A stretch of DNA of 64,000 nt from Photobacterium carnosum (GCF_002849605.1 NZ_NPIB01000021.1:1-64000), one strand, 5' to 3'; counted from the stretch's first letter, positions 34,338 through 43,291 are shown. Numbers and translations are program-made. Notes: generated by a model not told the origin, from the letters alone.

Positions 34338-35402
34338 TTAAGCGTTAAAATTAATTGTGCTACACACAATGTTATCAGGTTTTGAACGTACAATAGCGTT
34401 AAGTTTTTCGGTTAAATAACTTTCAGTTAAATCTTCGCCGCGCTTCTTATCGACACTTACTTTAATTGATGAACTAGAATTAGCTCTATATTCATCAACG
34501 TCAACAGTAATGCCGTGAAGTAATTCTAAATCTTCAAGTAAGGTCTTGTAATCTACATTACCTTTACGAGTTGAAACAGAAACTTTAACACCAGCTAAAA
34601 TGCCACTTTTAAAGTCACCAAAACAGCCGATAATTTGTTCTTGAATAGCGGATTGCTCTTTAGCATATTTCTTTGCTAAAGCCTCATATTTCTTACGTTC
34701 ACGTAGTGTTACGACCAACTCATAAGTCAATTCTTCCCATTTATCAAAACGGGCATCATTAACAAACTCAGGTAATAACGCATCACGTTGTGGATCAAGT
34801 GCTGGTGGCTTACCAGATACAACACAGTTCCAGAACGACAATACTTCTTTGCGTAACCATTCCTGATAATCAGGGTTAGCCGGTATACGAAAAGCCATAG
34901 TGTTATTGCTGGCACGTTCAGTGCAGTAAAAGAATAAGACCGAATCAGAACACAACTCGTCAGTACAGAGCATTTGATACTGTACTTGCGTGTAATACAT
35001 GCGGTAAGAAGACGAGAATCGCTTTTTATCTAACACCTCTTGGAACTTAGATTCACAAGGGCATTTGATTTCAAGAATTGTATTGGATTGTTGAGAGTAA
35101 CCATCTAACGATGAATGAAGCGGCTCATAAAGAGGATGCTCAATACATAACGGTTCAAAATGGTCTTTCGAGGCAGTTTCAAAAACTCGTCTAGCGACAG
35201 GTTCATAACGCTTGCCACGTTGTACGTGTGGGTTTTTAGATAGGTCGGGACGTTCAATAAGTCCTACAAGTTCACACCATAATTGAAATTTCGTTTTATC
35301 GGGATTGCAGCCAATGATAGTTAATACATCACTAGCACCAATACCAGATTCACGCCATTTCAACCACGGATCAGTGTCTTGAATTAGATCAATGATTTTC
35401 AT
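34338..35402 (-). CDS. YqaJ-type (lambda Exo-like) exonuclease
   Basis: The N-terminus WLKWRESGIGASDVLTIIGCNP and the later EIKCPCESKF (near residue 115, the E-x-K of the active site) are diagnostic for YqaJ recombinases, which degrade one strand of duplex DNA for annealing-type recombination. The C-terminal 150 residues are unrecognised. I chose ATG 35402 (MKIIDLIQDT) instead of the TTG at 35447. A single-strand annealing partner of the Bet/RecT type was not seen in the window. The gene heads the exonuclease-AAA-DUF3150-CobT block. Confidence 0.8.
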   Translation of the reverse strand: MKIIDLIQDTDPWLKWRESGIGASDVLTIIGCNPDKTKFQLWCELVGLIERPDLSKNPHVQRGKRYEPVARRVFETASKDHFEPLCIEHPLYEPLHSSLDGYSQQSNTILEIKCPCESKFQEVLDKKRFSSSYRMYYTQVQYQMLCTDELCSDSVLFFYCTERASNNTMAFRIPANPDYQEWLRKEVLSFWNCVVSGKPPALDPQRDALLPEFVNDARFDKWEELTYELVVTLRERKKYEALAKKYAKEQSAIQEQIIGCFGDFKSGILAGVKVSVSTRKGNVDYKTLLEDLELLHGITVDVDEYRANSSSSIKVSVDKKRGEDLTESYLTEKLNAIVRSKPDNIVCSTINFNA

Positions 35403-35467
35403 GGTTACACCAGGGGATTTAGATAATTCGGGATTTGCAGAGAGCAAATAATTAAATAGGGATAAAT

Positions 35468-35501
35468 TTGATTGCTGAACCTTTCACAGCGTGTCGGCTT
35501 T
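35468..35501. repeat. 34-bp direct repeat, left copy
   Basis: The 34 bases (starting TTGATTGCTGAACC and ending GTCGGCTTT) are identical to 42669-42702. On the minus strand it lies 66 bp upstream of the exonuclease start. The pair brackets 7.2 kb that contain the first paralogue array and HigBA, so it may be a duplicated promoter or a recombination site. Confidence 0.85.
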
Positions 35502-35559
35502 AATAAGAGTAATAAGGATAATGGCAGAGAGAATAATCGTCAACATAAAGAGCTGTTAA

Positions 35560-35576
35560 TTTTGTAATTTGCAATT
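35560..35576. promoter_or_regulatory. recurrent 17-bp palindrome, copy 7 (weak)
   Basis: TTTTGTAATTTGCAATT, 14 of 17 to the reverse-complement consensus, between the paralogue operon and the exonuclease gene. Confidence 0.3.
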
Positions 35577-35591
35577 CTATCTGCTCAAGTT

Positions 35592-36557
35592 TCAGAACCT
35601 AAATCCTATAACACTAGGTATGTTTAATATTTGAAAAGTGTCCTCTGCCACAAGCTCGATGTTATTCAGATCTATAAAGTCCATAGCAGCCCTATCTCTT
35701 TCAGCAAGCGCGTCATAATTCGCACCAAGAAACGGTTTTTTTCTTGGACTCATAACAGTCCCATTAACCTGACCATCACTAAGCAGAACAACCCCCTCAA
35801 CTAAAAACTCATTCCGTATAGTATTTGTATATAAATTATTTGGTGATAATTCGTTTATGGAAAGTATGTGGAAGTAATTTGTCAGCTTTAAATCTTGAAA
35901 TCTTGATGGTGAAAGAGATAAACCAAAATTAGACAGTCGATTTTCAACCATGTTACGAATAGCCGTTAATGTAGACTCTTGAAACATTGATTGGCTATTT
36001 TTTATGACAGATACATTCTGAGGCTTGATATATTTGGGTGCTACTTTGATGCGCTCATAATCGGACGAGATTAACTGATCTAAATGTTCTTCTACGCTGC
36101 GCTTATATGCACTATTCAAAAAAGCATCAGTCAATTCCCCCATAATACTAATAGAGGCTTGGTGGACGTATGTTGCCTGTTCAACAATATCAGGATTAGT
36201 GTTTTCAATATCATGAACATAAGCAATAGCTCCATACTCCCCATTATTTAAAACCTGTGTTCTTGTTTGAACAGAATATGGTGATTTGTATGAGTGGCCA
36301 GTAGCTAACATGCGCTGCTGCATTGCTAGAAGTCGTATCATTGATTTAACTTGCTTGGGTACGCCTAAAGCGCGAGTCCGAGAATAGAATACGGTCGGTA
36401 TTAATGGTGATCGCGTGTTAAATAACAGATCGCCATTGCTAGAACTAGTCAGAGGAAGCACAAGAAATGCTTTGGCGTAGTTCTTTGGGTCTTGGGATAA
36501 ACTGATTTTACAAACCGCGATATTAGAATAAAAATCTTTTAAATCAAAATGTCGCAT
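35592..36557 (-). CDS. paralogue family member A, 321 aa
   Basis: Unrecognised family defined within this window. Near the N-terminus, NYAKAFLVLPLT and NGDLLFNTRSP correspond to the family's strand followed by NG-x-L; a helix VKSMIRLLAMQQRML follows. Near the C-terminus, VLLSDGQVNGTVM and the closing FQILNIPSVIGFRF match the C-terminal signature. It is the last of four tightly packed genes (38871 to 35592, gaps of 4-13 bases or one-base overlap), so it is co-transcribed with members B and C. Confidence 0.7.
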   Translation of the reverse strand: MRHFDLKDFYSNIAVCKISLSQDPKNYAKAFLVLPLTSSSNGDLLFNTRSPLIPTVFYSRTRALGVPKQVKSMIRLLAMQQRMLATGHSYKSPYSVQTRTQVLNNGEYGAIAYVHDIENTNPDIVEQATYVHQASISIMGELTDAFLNSAYKRSVEEHLDQLISSDYERIKVAPKYIKPQNVSVIKNSQSMFQESTLTAIRNMVENRLSNFGLSLSPSRFQDLKLTNYFHILSINELSPNNLYTNTIRNEFLVEGVVLLSDGQVNGTVMSPRKKPFLGANYDALAERDRAAMDFIDLNNIELVAEDTFQILNIPSVIGFRF

Positions 36558-36561
36558 GTGT

Positions 36562-37527
36562 TTACCTAGTTAATTGATAGCCAGTAACGGCAAACAAATC
36601 CAGCTTGTTAACTATTGGCAATTCAAAGCCACCAGCACCGATATTAATCGTGTTGTTTGCAAAATCAATAAACCATTGTCCATTCTCTGATATTAATACG
36701 TCACCTACTTTGCAGTAGCTAACAGAGCTACATTGCACAACACCATCAATAATAATTACTTCTTTGCCACTAGAGGCCGCAACATTATAAGAATCAAGTA
36801 CAACATCGTGATCATTATATAAATAGTTAACACTAGTAATATCATTGCCACAGCCAAACGCATCAAAAGAAGCATTGAGAATAAGTGATTTATGATAGCC
36901 ACTTACCTGTTCAGTCAGTGAGACTAAGCCCCGTTCATAACTACATTTTTCTGGTAGCTGAATATCAAAAAAATCTAATTCATACGCAAATTCTAATGCG
37001 TTACCATCGCTACCGTAAACGATCATATCTACTGGTACATTCCACTCATTTCGGAAAGTAGCATTATAATGTTTAAGTTTAAGTCTATCTATTTCAGTAG
37101 TTTCATTGCGGCAATCACGATCAAACAACTCTAATCTTTTGTTATTGCTTACATCACGTAAATCCAAAATAGTGTCGAACGGTACAGTTGGTGCAACACA
37201 AGTAAATATTGAATCCATATGAGTTTCAGTCAGTAAACCATATACGCCAGATATGTTAGACAAATCCGGTGCTACTTGCGCTTGCAAGACAGTAAGTTCA
37301 CTAATCAACCGTTTGATTTTATCTGGTAATTCACCTGTAGCCGCATCACAGACAGTGATAATGGATGCAAACAACCCTTTGGTTTCCGAATGAATTAAAC
37401 GTCCATTGTGAGGCTGTATGGGCGTTATGATATAAGCGCGTTTATTGATGCTTAAAACCCCATTAGGACAGTAAGGATAAACACTAACGGCAATGATAGA
37501 GCGTGAATTTATTATGTTATTGATCAT
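36562..37527 (-). CDS. paralogue family member B, 321 aa
   Basis: Unrecognised. The N-terminus has AYIITPIQPHNGRLIHSE (the family's Y-I-I-T-P and NG-x-L) followed by a helix DKIKRLISELTVLQAQ. The C-terminus has VIIIDGVVQCSSV and ends KLDLFAVTGYQLTR. Its ATG overlaps the stop of member C by one base (TAATG), and it ends four bases before member A starts: a strictly coupled operon. Confidence 0.7.
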   Translation of the reverse strand: MINNIINSRSIIAVSVYPYCPNGVLSINKRAYIITPIQPHNGRLIHSETKGLFASIITVCDAATGELPDKIKRLISELTVLQAQVAPDLSNISGVYGLLTETHMDSIFTCVAPTVPFDTILDLRDVSNNKRLELFDRDCRNETTEIDRLKLKHYNATFRNEWNVPVDMIVYGSDGNALEFAYELDFFDIQLPEKCSYERGLVSLTEQVSGYHKSLILNASFDAFGCGNDITSVNYLYNDHDVVLDSYNVAASSGKEVIIIDGVVQCSSVSYCKVGDVLISENGQWFIDFANNTINIGAGGFELPIVNKLDLFAVTGYQLTR

Positions 37528-38441
37528 TATTTGAATGATATTCCAGTGACCTGCAATGAATTAATAAGAAATAGTGACAGATCTGATTCTTGAATAGATA
37601 CATAAAACGCTTTTTGGAAGTCTTCAATATCCTGTTTGCTGATAAATCTATAGCCTAAAGGATAAACCTCTAAAAACTCACTGTTATCCATGCCCTTATG
37701 AATGTCAACTAACTGCCCATCAACAAAAAAATAGTCAGAATATTCATTAAAATCATCTGCTATGAACTCACACTCTTGCACCTTAAAGCCGCTAGCAATA
37801 AATATTACTTCACCGTTCATGGCACGGTCTTTGTTATTTATTAACTTAGTATCAGCCAACTCAATGGCAATTGATTTTGACTGCTTCCTAAACAACTCAA
37901 CTAACTTACGGTAATCGCCGTGAGTTACAGTGTCACTCTTTGTTGTCGGTGCAATTTGTTGATCTCTACCTTTTATCTGCGAAATATTTAAGGTTATTTT
38001 GGGCGATAAGCCAAGATTTTCTGTATCAGGAGCTATATCAGTAATTACCCCTTTCAGATCTGCATATTCATCTTCCAAAGCAGGAAGTTTTTTATCATCA
38101 ATGATGTATTCAATAGGCAAAGAGGTATTCATGATTGGAAGTTGTGAAAACCAGCGTCCACATATTTTGCCCATAGCTAAACTGTTCACATTGCGATAAT
38201 CATCAAGCATCCAACATTGGCTGTACGCTACAGCATTAATGACGGCTTGTAATTCATCAAACTTATTACTGACTTTTTTCTCTACGAGTATTGCTGTAGG
38301 TTGTGCCAACTCACGGTTAATTACCCAATATCCTCTATTTCTAAAGTATGGAGTCACTATATATAGCAAGCCCTCGCGTGTAACAAACTCAGTGACATTG
38401 ATTATGGATCTTGCACCACATAAAGTATTTGATATTGCCAT
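37527..38441 (-). CDS. paralogue family member C, 304 aa
   Basis: Unrecognised. The frame is open up to 38555, but that would overlap the zinc-ribbon gene by 100 bases. ATG 38441 (MAISNTLCGA) has a TGAGG ribosome binding site and starts 13 bases after the upstream stop, so I use it. Family marks: GLLYIVTPYFRNRGYWVINRE at the N-terminus and DYFFVDGQLVDIHKG with the closing LFLINSLQVTGISFK at the C-terminus. Confidence 0.7.
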   Translation of the reverse strand: MAISNTLCGARSIINVTEFVTREGLLYIVTPYFRNRGYWVINRELAQPTAILVEKKVSNKFDELQAVINAVAYSQCWMLDDYRNVNSLAMGKICGRWFSQLPIMNTSLPIEYIIDDKKLPALEDEYADLKGVITDIAPDTENLGLSPKITLNISQIKGRDQQIAPTTKSDTVTHGDYRKLVELFRKQSKSIAIELADTKLINNKDRAMNGEVIFIASGFKVQECEFIADDFNEYSDYFFVDGQLVDIHKGMDNSEFLEVYPLGYRFISKQDIEDFQKAFYVSIQESDLSLFLINSLQVTGISFK

Positions 38442-38454
38442 ACACGCCTCAGAA

Positions 38455-38871
38455 TTATTTAGATCTAGGGTAATTATCTTTATGTACCCAGTAATCACTA
38501 ATACGGCCTCGAATGCCTGATTTACAATGCGCACAATGATAAAACGGGTGCGCATTGGGTTTCGATTTCCTTAGTTCCATCATGTTACTGCAGCACATCA
38601 AGGGCAACGCTATTTTCTCAGATTTGTGCCCTTTCTCATTATCATCTAACAAACTGAACAACCACAAACACTTTGTACGTGCTGGTTCGTTGATCTCAAG
38701 TATAGAGTCAAACAAGCCGTCATCGACAGATTCAATATCAACCTGCAGATCAAAGCGTTTCAGTACATAAACGATGTTTGTCATATACTCGCTCATATGC
38801 TCGGTACTTATGTCACTACACCGTAATTGCTCCCGAAGTGTTTGAGCTATTCCCTCTATACCACCAGCCAT
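38455..38871 (-). CDS. zinc-ribbon-like small protein, 138 aa
   Basis: The last 50 residues contain two cysteine pairs, LMCCSNMM and YHCAHCKSG, spaced about 20 residues apart like a zinc ribbon that binds nucleic acid or protein. The first 90 residues are helical (LREQLRCSD, MTNIVYVLKRFD). It has an ATAGAGGT ribosome binding site and leads the four-gene operon with family members C, B and A, so it may be their regulator or partner. No exact family is recognised. Confidence 0.65.
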   Translation of the reverse strand: MAGGIEGIAQTLREQLRCSDISTEHMSEYMTNIVYVLKRFDLQVDIESVDDGLFDSILEINEPARTKCLWLFSLLDDNEKGHKSEKIALPLMCCSNMMELRKSKPNAHPFYHCAHCKSGIRGRISDYWVHKDNYPRSK

Positions 38872-39002
38872 AAATACCTCTATTTTGCTATTGAGCTTAT
38901 AATTAGGATTGAATTTATTACGTTTTATTTTTGTTTCTTATGGCCATAAGAAACATTCGATAGGTTTTAAAAGGCAAGTAAGGCCACCTTTAAAATAAAA
39001 CA

Positions 39003-39038
39003 AAAAAACGACCACTCTCCAGGGAGAATGATCGTTCT
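39003..39038 (-). terminator. terminator of family member D
   Basis: A long stem with arms AACGACCACTCTCC and GGAGAATGATCGTT and TTTTTTT on the minus strand, between the gene ending at 39115 and the four-gene operon. Confidence 0.75.
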
Positions 39039-39092
39039 TATTGTTACTGATAAATCAGCTTTAGTTTAAATTAGATAAATATCTCGTTATGT

Positions 39093-39109
39093 TTTTGCAA
39101 ACAACAAAA
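39093..39109. promoter_or_regulatory. recurrent 17-bp palindrome, copy 8 (perfect)
   Basis: TTTTGCAAACAACAAAA, identical to 7010-7026, five bases after the stop of member D and about 220 bp upstream of the 38871 start. Confidence 0.55.
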
Positions 39110-39114
39110 TCAAG

Positions 39115-40455
39115 TTAAAAACCAATCCCTGTCAATTGTGGAAGATTTAGAAGATTTTCAAATACAGCCACATCAACACCACGTTTAGATACAACGTAAC
39201 TACTATGATTACTAGCAACACATTGACCATCAAGAAATATTGCTACTTTTGGTGATAGCTTTACCTTGAAATCCATCATAATGGCTTCAATAACGCTCCC
39301 TGTGGGATTGTCTTTACTAACCAATGGATAAGTTGAATTAAACTTGTTTCCTTGCTCGCGTTTGATTACAGGTGCATTAACAAAGTTAGTTCTGAGCTTG
39401 CGTGACTGTATTTGTTTTTGTGGTGATAAAGAAAGCCATACTTCATAAAGGTCACAATGATTATCTGCAAAAGAATGAATCATATCTTGATGATTAATGT
39501 CGTTTTCATTGTCGAATGGAAATATGGACTCGTAATCATCATCTACGGCAAATGTGGTAACGGTTCTATTTATTTTATAGTCATGGCGATAAAAGTTACG
39601 AGATAACTCATTTAATGAATTAATCATCGACTCTACTGCTTGTTGGTCGAAATTAGTTTCTGTATTTACATGTGCCGGTTTAAATCTTATTGGGCGAAAG
39701 GTATTAATCACAGCACCATCGTAACGATAGCAACCATTTAAGATTGGTAATGTGTAAATAAGATCATGCTCTACATCATCACGTATTACCACGCTCAGTT
39801 GTGCAGTACGGCCAAACTCAACTTTGTATTCATCCAGCGTTGAGTGTTTACATATCCCATCAATAAAAACAGCAAAACCATCATTGCCAGAATCAATACC
39901 GGACTCAACATCTTCGATTATTTCTCTCAGGTATTCAGGATCACTAAGTTTCACTGATTCTAATAAAATCTCAGCATTCGCATGAGTTTTCTTGCTTCGA
40001 GTATCTATCCATTCATAAGATAATGTCTTAGCAGATATTACAGGTCGATTGTTGGCATTATACATCTGCTTATGCCAAGCATCGTTTAGATATTCACAAT
40101 CAATTATTGTTATTGCGCTAACAGGAAAGTTTGCACTTTCATTGTATTGTGTTTTATCTAACTCGATTGAATCTTCTAATAATGGAAAGATGTTACGTCC
40201 ATTGTTATCTTTCGCAATAGCAAACATATAGGTCGAACAAGAGGCTGTTTTATATATGTTTATCTTATTAGCAATGTAATTCAGATCGGCCATTACCATC
40301 TTTAATTCAACAAGATCAAAACCAGTCACATCGAACGGTTCAAATACTTCGCGTGTTTTGTCATTAAAGAAAGCAACATCATCGTTATCTAATAATGTAA
40401 TTAGGTAATCAGCGTTGTTTTTGCGGTACACAACATTAAGTTTCGATAGGCGCAT
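39115..40455 (-). CDS. paralogue family member D, 446 aa, internally duplicated
   Basis: Unrecognised. It seems to contain the family C-terminal module twice: DGFAVFIDGICKHSTLDEYKV with LPILNGCYRY in the middle (about residues 195-255), and KVAIFLDGQCVASNHSSYVV ending FENLLNLPQLTGIGF at the C-terminus. The first copy is closest to member J (DGFAVFKNNSMIHSTI). The length, about twice that of short members, fits a fusion or duplication. It has a full shared leader (CCCAATAAGGAATAATCTA before ATG). Confidence 0.7.
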   Translation of the reverse strand: MRLSKLNVVYRKNNADYLITLLDNDDVAFFNDKTREVFEPFDVTGFDLVELKMVMADLNYIANKINIYKTASCSTYMFAIAKDNNGRNIFPLLEDSIELDKTQYNESANFPVSAITIIDCEYLNDAWHKQMYNANNRPVISAKTLSYEWIDTRSKKTHANAEILLESVKLSDPEYLREIIEDVESGIDSGNDGFAVFIDGICKHSTLDEYKVEFGRTAQLSVVIRDDVEHDLIYTLPILNGCYRYDGAVINTFRPIRFKPAHVNTETNFDQQAVESMINSLNELSRNFYRHDYKINRTVTTFAVDDDYESIFPFDNENDINHQDMIHSFADNHCDLYEVWLSLSPQKQIQSRKLRTNFVNAPVIKREQGNKFNSTYPLVSKDNPTGSVIEAIMMDFKVKLSPKVAIFLDGQCVASNHSSYVVSKRGVDVAVFENLLNLPQLTGIGF

Positions 40456-40547
40456 TAGATTATTCCTTATTGGGAGGTTGGATATAGAAAAACAGACAGC
40501 GACTAGTTATCTATTTTATTGGTTTGATTGTCTCTTTAATCAGTAAA

Positions 40548-41240
40548 TTAGAAACAGATGCCCGTTATACCGCAGATATTGAGTAATGAGTTTCGTTGAT
40601 TTTCTTCACTCAAAAAATGGTCGATTTCATCAATATCGTTATGAGCTAATTTACCGCCTACAACAATTGAAATATTCCATTCTTCTGCTTTCGTATATGG
40701 GCAGTATTGCTCTGATAAGTACGATTTAATGTATGTTTCTAAATCGCTAATTGCATTTTCACTTTCTGGATTGTTAATCCTTGGGTACTTAAATGCAAAA
40801 CCGTCAGGCTCATACCATGATTTAGCGTCACTACTTTTCAGTGAGAACGATTCAACTCCAAGTTTGTACATTGTCTCAGACGATAGTTCTTGCTCAAAAT
40901 CATTTCCACAAATAGGAAACAAAGCAGTATTACCTATCCTCATTACTCGGTTATAAGCACGATTAACATCGGACTCATACTCAGCAATCATTGAGAAATG
41001 ATTAGTTACATACGCCATGCTACGCGCAAGCTTTAGTGCGCTTCTAGTCGTAAAGCCAGATTCAATTAGATCTACAATTCCGAAAAAGTTACCAACTGTC
41101 CAGCGATCAAAGCAGTGATTACCGTTTAGGTTGATAGTAGGGAAAAACAATAACTCTCTATGTTTTCCATCGTCAGTAATGAGTTCAGCAATAAAACTTA
41201 AAGTCTGTTTTTTCAGGTCGGGTAAGAAGTTAGAAAGCAT
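40548..41240 (-). CDS. paralogue family member E, 230 aa
   Basis: Unrecognised. C-terminal signature: WNISIVVGGKLAHNDIDEID then SLLNICGITGICF. The N-terminal half has strand FFPTINLNGNHCFDRW and a helical middle (RSALKLARSMAYV). Ribosome binding site CCCCAGGAAGACGA before ATG. It is read in the same direction as member D, 93 bp upstream of it. Confidence 0.65.
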   Translation of the reverse strand: MLSNFLPDLKKQTLSFIAELITDDGKHRELLFFPTINLNGNHCFDRWTVGNFFGIVDLIESGFTTRSALKLARSMAYVTNHFSMIAEYESDVNRAYNRVMRIGNTALFPICGNDFEQELSSETMYKLGVESFSLKSSDAKSWYEPDGFAFKYPRINNPESENAISDLETYIKSYLSEQYCPYTKAEEWNISIVVGGKLAHNDIDEIDHFLSEENQRNSLLNICGITGICF

Positions 41241-41263
41241 TCGTCTTCCTGGGGATTAGATGT

Positions 41264-41287
41264 AAAAAAGCCCGTATTCACGGGCTA
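41264..41287 (-). terminator. terminator of the higBA operon
   Basis: AGCCCGT-gaat-ACGGGCT hairpin and six T on the minus strand, downstream of higA. Confidence 0.75.
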
Positions 41288-41353
41288 AGATTAGATAGGC
41301 AGGAGTACAAACTAAAGCTAAGTTAGCGAGTTTGCACAATTGATAAGTTAACT

Positions 41354-41722
41354 CTAATTCACTAGTTGATATTCTTTTACAAGGCTATCAAGTGAAATTT
41401 TAAGCCCTTTATTCAAATTACGAATCATGGTGAGTGTTAAACCACGCTTACGTTTCAATACCTCAGACACGCGGCTACGTGTCCCTAAGTATGGCACTAA
41501 GTCTTTATCTTCTAACCCTAACTGCTCCATGCGAAAGCGGATAGCCTCAATTGGATCAGGCGGAGAGAACGGATAATTAGCTTCCTCAAACGCTTCTACA
41601 AGAGTCGAGAGCACTTCTAATTCATCAAACTCTGCTGTATTTGGTTCAGCATCCCAAAGCTGCTCGATACGAGCTAAAGCCGCACGATTATCTTCTGCTG
41701 TTTTGATTGGTTTAATGTTCAT
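41354..41722 (-). CDS. higA: HigA-type antitoxin
   Basis: A 122-aa antitoxin with the HigA layout: an N-terminal region (LARIEQLWDAEPNTAEFDELEVLSTLVEAFE) and a C-terminal Xre-type HTH (MEQLGLEDKDLVPYLGTRSR and VSEVLKRKRGLTLTMIRNL). It neutralises HigB and represses its own operon through the HTH. It follows higB by 11 bases, the reverse of most type II toxin-antitoxin orders but normal for higBA. It contributes to plasmid stability. Confidence 0.92.
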   Translation of the reverse strand: MNIKPIKTAEDNRAALARIEQLWDAEPNTAEFDELEVLSTLVEAFEEANYPFSPPDPIEAIRFRMEQLGLEDKDLVPYLGTRSRVSEVLKRKRGLTLTMIRNLNKGLKISLDSLVKEYQLVN

Positions 41723-41733
41723 ATATGCCTCTT

Positions 41734-42033
41734 TTAAATGGTCGCAGCGTCTACTTTGTCATAATCGGCATGAGTACCTATAAAGCGAACGTAAACATTT
41801 GAAACATTGTAATTAATCGCGGTAATTAATCGGTATTTATTGCCATGTATATTGAACACAACACGATTATTACCAACAAAAGACGCATTTCGATACTTTG
41901 TTTTAATGTCATTTGGCGTTTGCCAGTTTGCTTTCTTAACTTCTGCATACCATGCAAGAAGCGGTTGTTCTGCACCGGTATGATTAGGCTGTTCCCAAAA
42001 CTCACGCAAAGTTGAACGTGATAATATTCGCAT
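41734..42033 (-). CDS. higB: HigB-type mRNA interferase toxin
   Basis: A 99-aa RelE-superfamily toxin with the conserved stretches of HigB: MRILSRSTLREFWEQ, AWYAEVKKANWQTPNDIK, GNNRVVFNIHGNKYRLI and VRFIGTHADYDKVDAATI. This toxin cleaves mRNA on the ribosome. It is complete in length and forms an operon with higA downstream. Its start is preceded by GGGAATAGT. Confidence 0.93.
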   Translation of the reverse strand: MRILSRSTLREFWEQPNHTGAEQPLLAWYAEVKKANWQTPNDIKTKYRNASFVGNNRVVFNIHGNKYRLITAINYNVSNVYVRFIGTHADYDKVDAATI

Positions 42034-42118
42034 ACTATTCCCTTATTCCATTATTAGAAATGATTAGATGTTAGTCAACCAAGTTTTCCCATTTTGGGAA
42101 AACTTGTGTTGTGAATTG

Positions 42119-42143
42119 AATAAAACCCGTAAACATACGGGCT
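42119..42143 (-). terminator. terminator of the 115-aa gene
   Basis: CCCGTATG-ttta-CGGG-type hairpin (arms CCCGT and ACGGG) followed by TTTTATT on the minus strand, next to the stop at 42167. Confidence 0.6.
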
Positions 42144-42166
42144 AAAGTTAGATAGGCTGGTGGACT

Positions 42167-42514
42167 TTAAAAACTAAAGTCATATTCAATCTGGTCATTG
42201 ATAATAATGAATGTTTTACCGAACTCAGCATGATCACATACGATAGACCATGATTGCTCACAACCATCAAAGATGGAAAAGTTAAAGAAGCCATGCTTTG
42301 CAGCAACCTCACCCATCAATAAAATCAGGTTTTCTTCAATCAAGTTTTTAGCTTTTTGGTGGTCTTCATACTCATAATCATCATTAAGTAATGATTCCTT
42401 ATGTTCTGTTCGCACTTCATTCTTAAACTCAAACTCGGCAGCTAATAATGCAGCATTAATAGCTTCGTATGCTTCGGTTTCGTTAACGGTAGATACTTCA
42501 ATGATATTTAACAT
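42167..42514 (-). CDS. hypothetical protein, 115 aa
   Basis: Unrecognised acidic protein with helices in the first 70 residues (NAALLAAEFEFKNEVRTEH, KNLIEENLILLMGEVAAK) and strands at the end (FIIINDQIEYDFSF). It starts with a canonical shared leader (AAGGAATTATCTAT before ATG) and has its own terminator. It is the last gene before the 34-bp repeat and the cargo island. Confidence 0.65.
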   Translation of the reverse strand: MLNIIEVSTVNETEAYEAINAALLAAEFEFKNEVRTEHKESLLNDDYEYEDHQKAKNLIEENLILLMGEVAAKHGFFNFSIFDGCEQSWSIVCDHAEFGKTFIIINDQIEYDFSF

Positions 42515-42668
42515 ATAGATAATTCCTTAGATATGACGAAGCGATCCAGTAATTTTGAGAACTACAGGATTACTTTTTCTTTGATAAATAGTGGGATTTG
42601 CACAGCTAGGTGTACAAAAAATTGATAAAAAAATGGATTTGATTGCGTGAGTTAGCTTGATGCTAAGA

Positions 42669-42702
42669 TTGATTGCTGAACCTTTCACAGCGTGTCGGCT
42701 TT
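42669..42702. repeat. 34-bp direct repeat, right copy
   Basis: Identical to 35468-35501 and in the same orientation; it lies about 155 bp upstream of the 115-aa gene and 0.3 kb left of the cargo island. The flanks differ on both sides, so the match has sharp edges. Confidence 0.85.
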
Positions 42703-42777
42703 TGTAGAATAGCTAGAATAATCATTTGGTTTATATATATCAAATCATTTGTCAGACCACAGTAATTTCAGAAACAT

Positions 42778-42818
42778 AAAAAGCCTCGCCAGATCGCTAA
42801 TTGCGATCTAACGGGACT
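42778..42818 (-). terminator. terminator at the left edge of the island
   Basis: AGATCGC-taatt-GCGATCT inner stem with outer GGCGAGGC and TTTTT on the minus strand, directly after the stop at 42825. It shows that a real leftward gene ended here. Confidence 0.6.
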
Positions 42819-42824
42819 AATTAC

Positions 42825-43040
42825 TTAATGGACTGATTCTACGATTAACCAACCCATCTGCTTATCGACACCTTTAACCATACATGCTTGTGTAGCGAAG
42901 TTAGAAATAAAATGGTTGAAAACAATAGTGTCGACACTTGGATACGGAGTCAAACACGCTATTGTAGTGAAAAGTAGCGACAATACAGTACAGTCAATAG
43001 ACTCTAAGTGACCAAAACTACTAGCGCCAGCCAAAAACAC
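42825..43040 (-). pseudogene. possible gene remnant at the island border
   Basis: A 71-codon frame from GTG 43040 to a stop directly followed by a terminator. The C-terminal half looks protein-like (VDTIVFNHFISNFATQACMV), but there is no ribosome binding site and the N-terminus lacks a good start. The simplest reading is the 3' part of a gene truncated by insertion of the cargo island; a short intact gene is also possible. Confidence 0.35.
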
Positions 43041-43291
43041 TGGATTTTACTCACTACAACTTGTATCCAAGTTTGCATAATTTACTTTAGATGGAGCGTG
43101 GTTTTTCTTACATGTCAAAGGGAACATACAACCATAGATAAGTTTCAATTTTTAATGTCATCGCTGTAGTCTTTTTTGTCATGGTTTCAAACTTATAGGC
43201 CAACTTCATTGTTCAAATATAAAAAACGTAGCATTATCCCATTGACGATGTTGCTTTTGTTTCGATTTAAATTAATAGCTATAGGGTTAAC

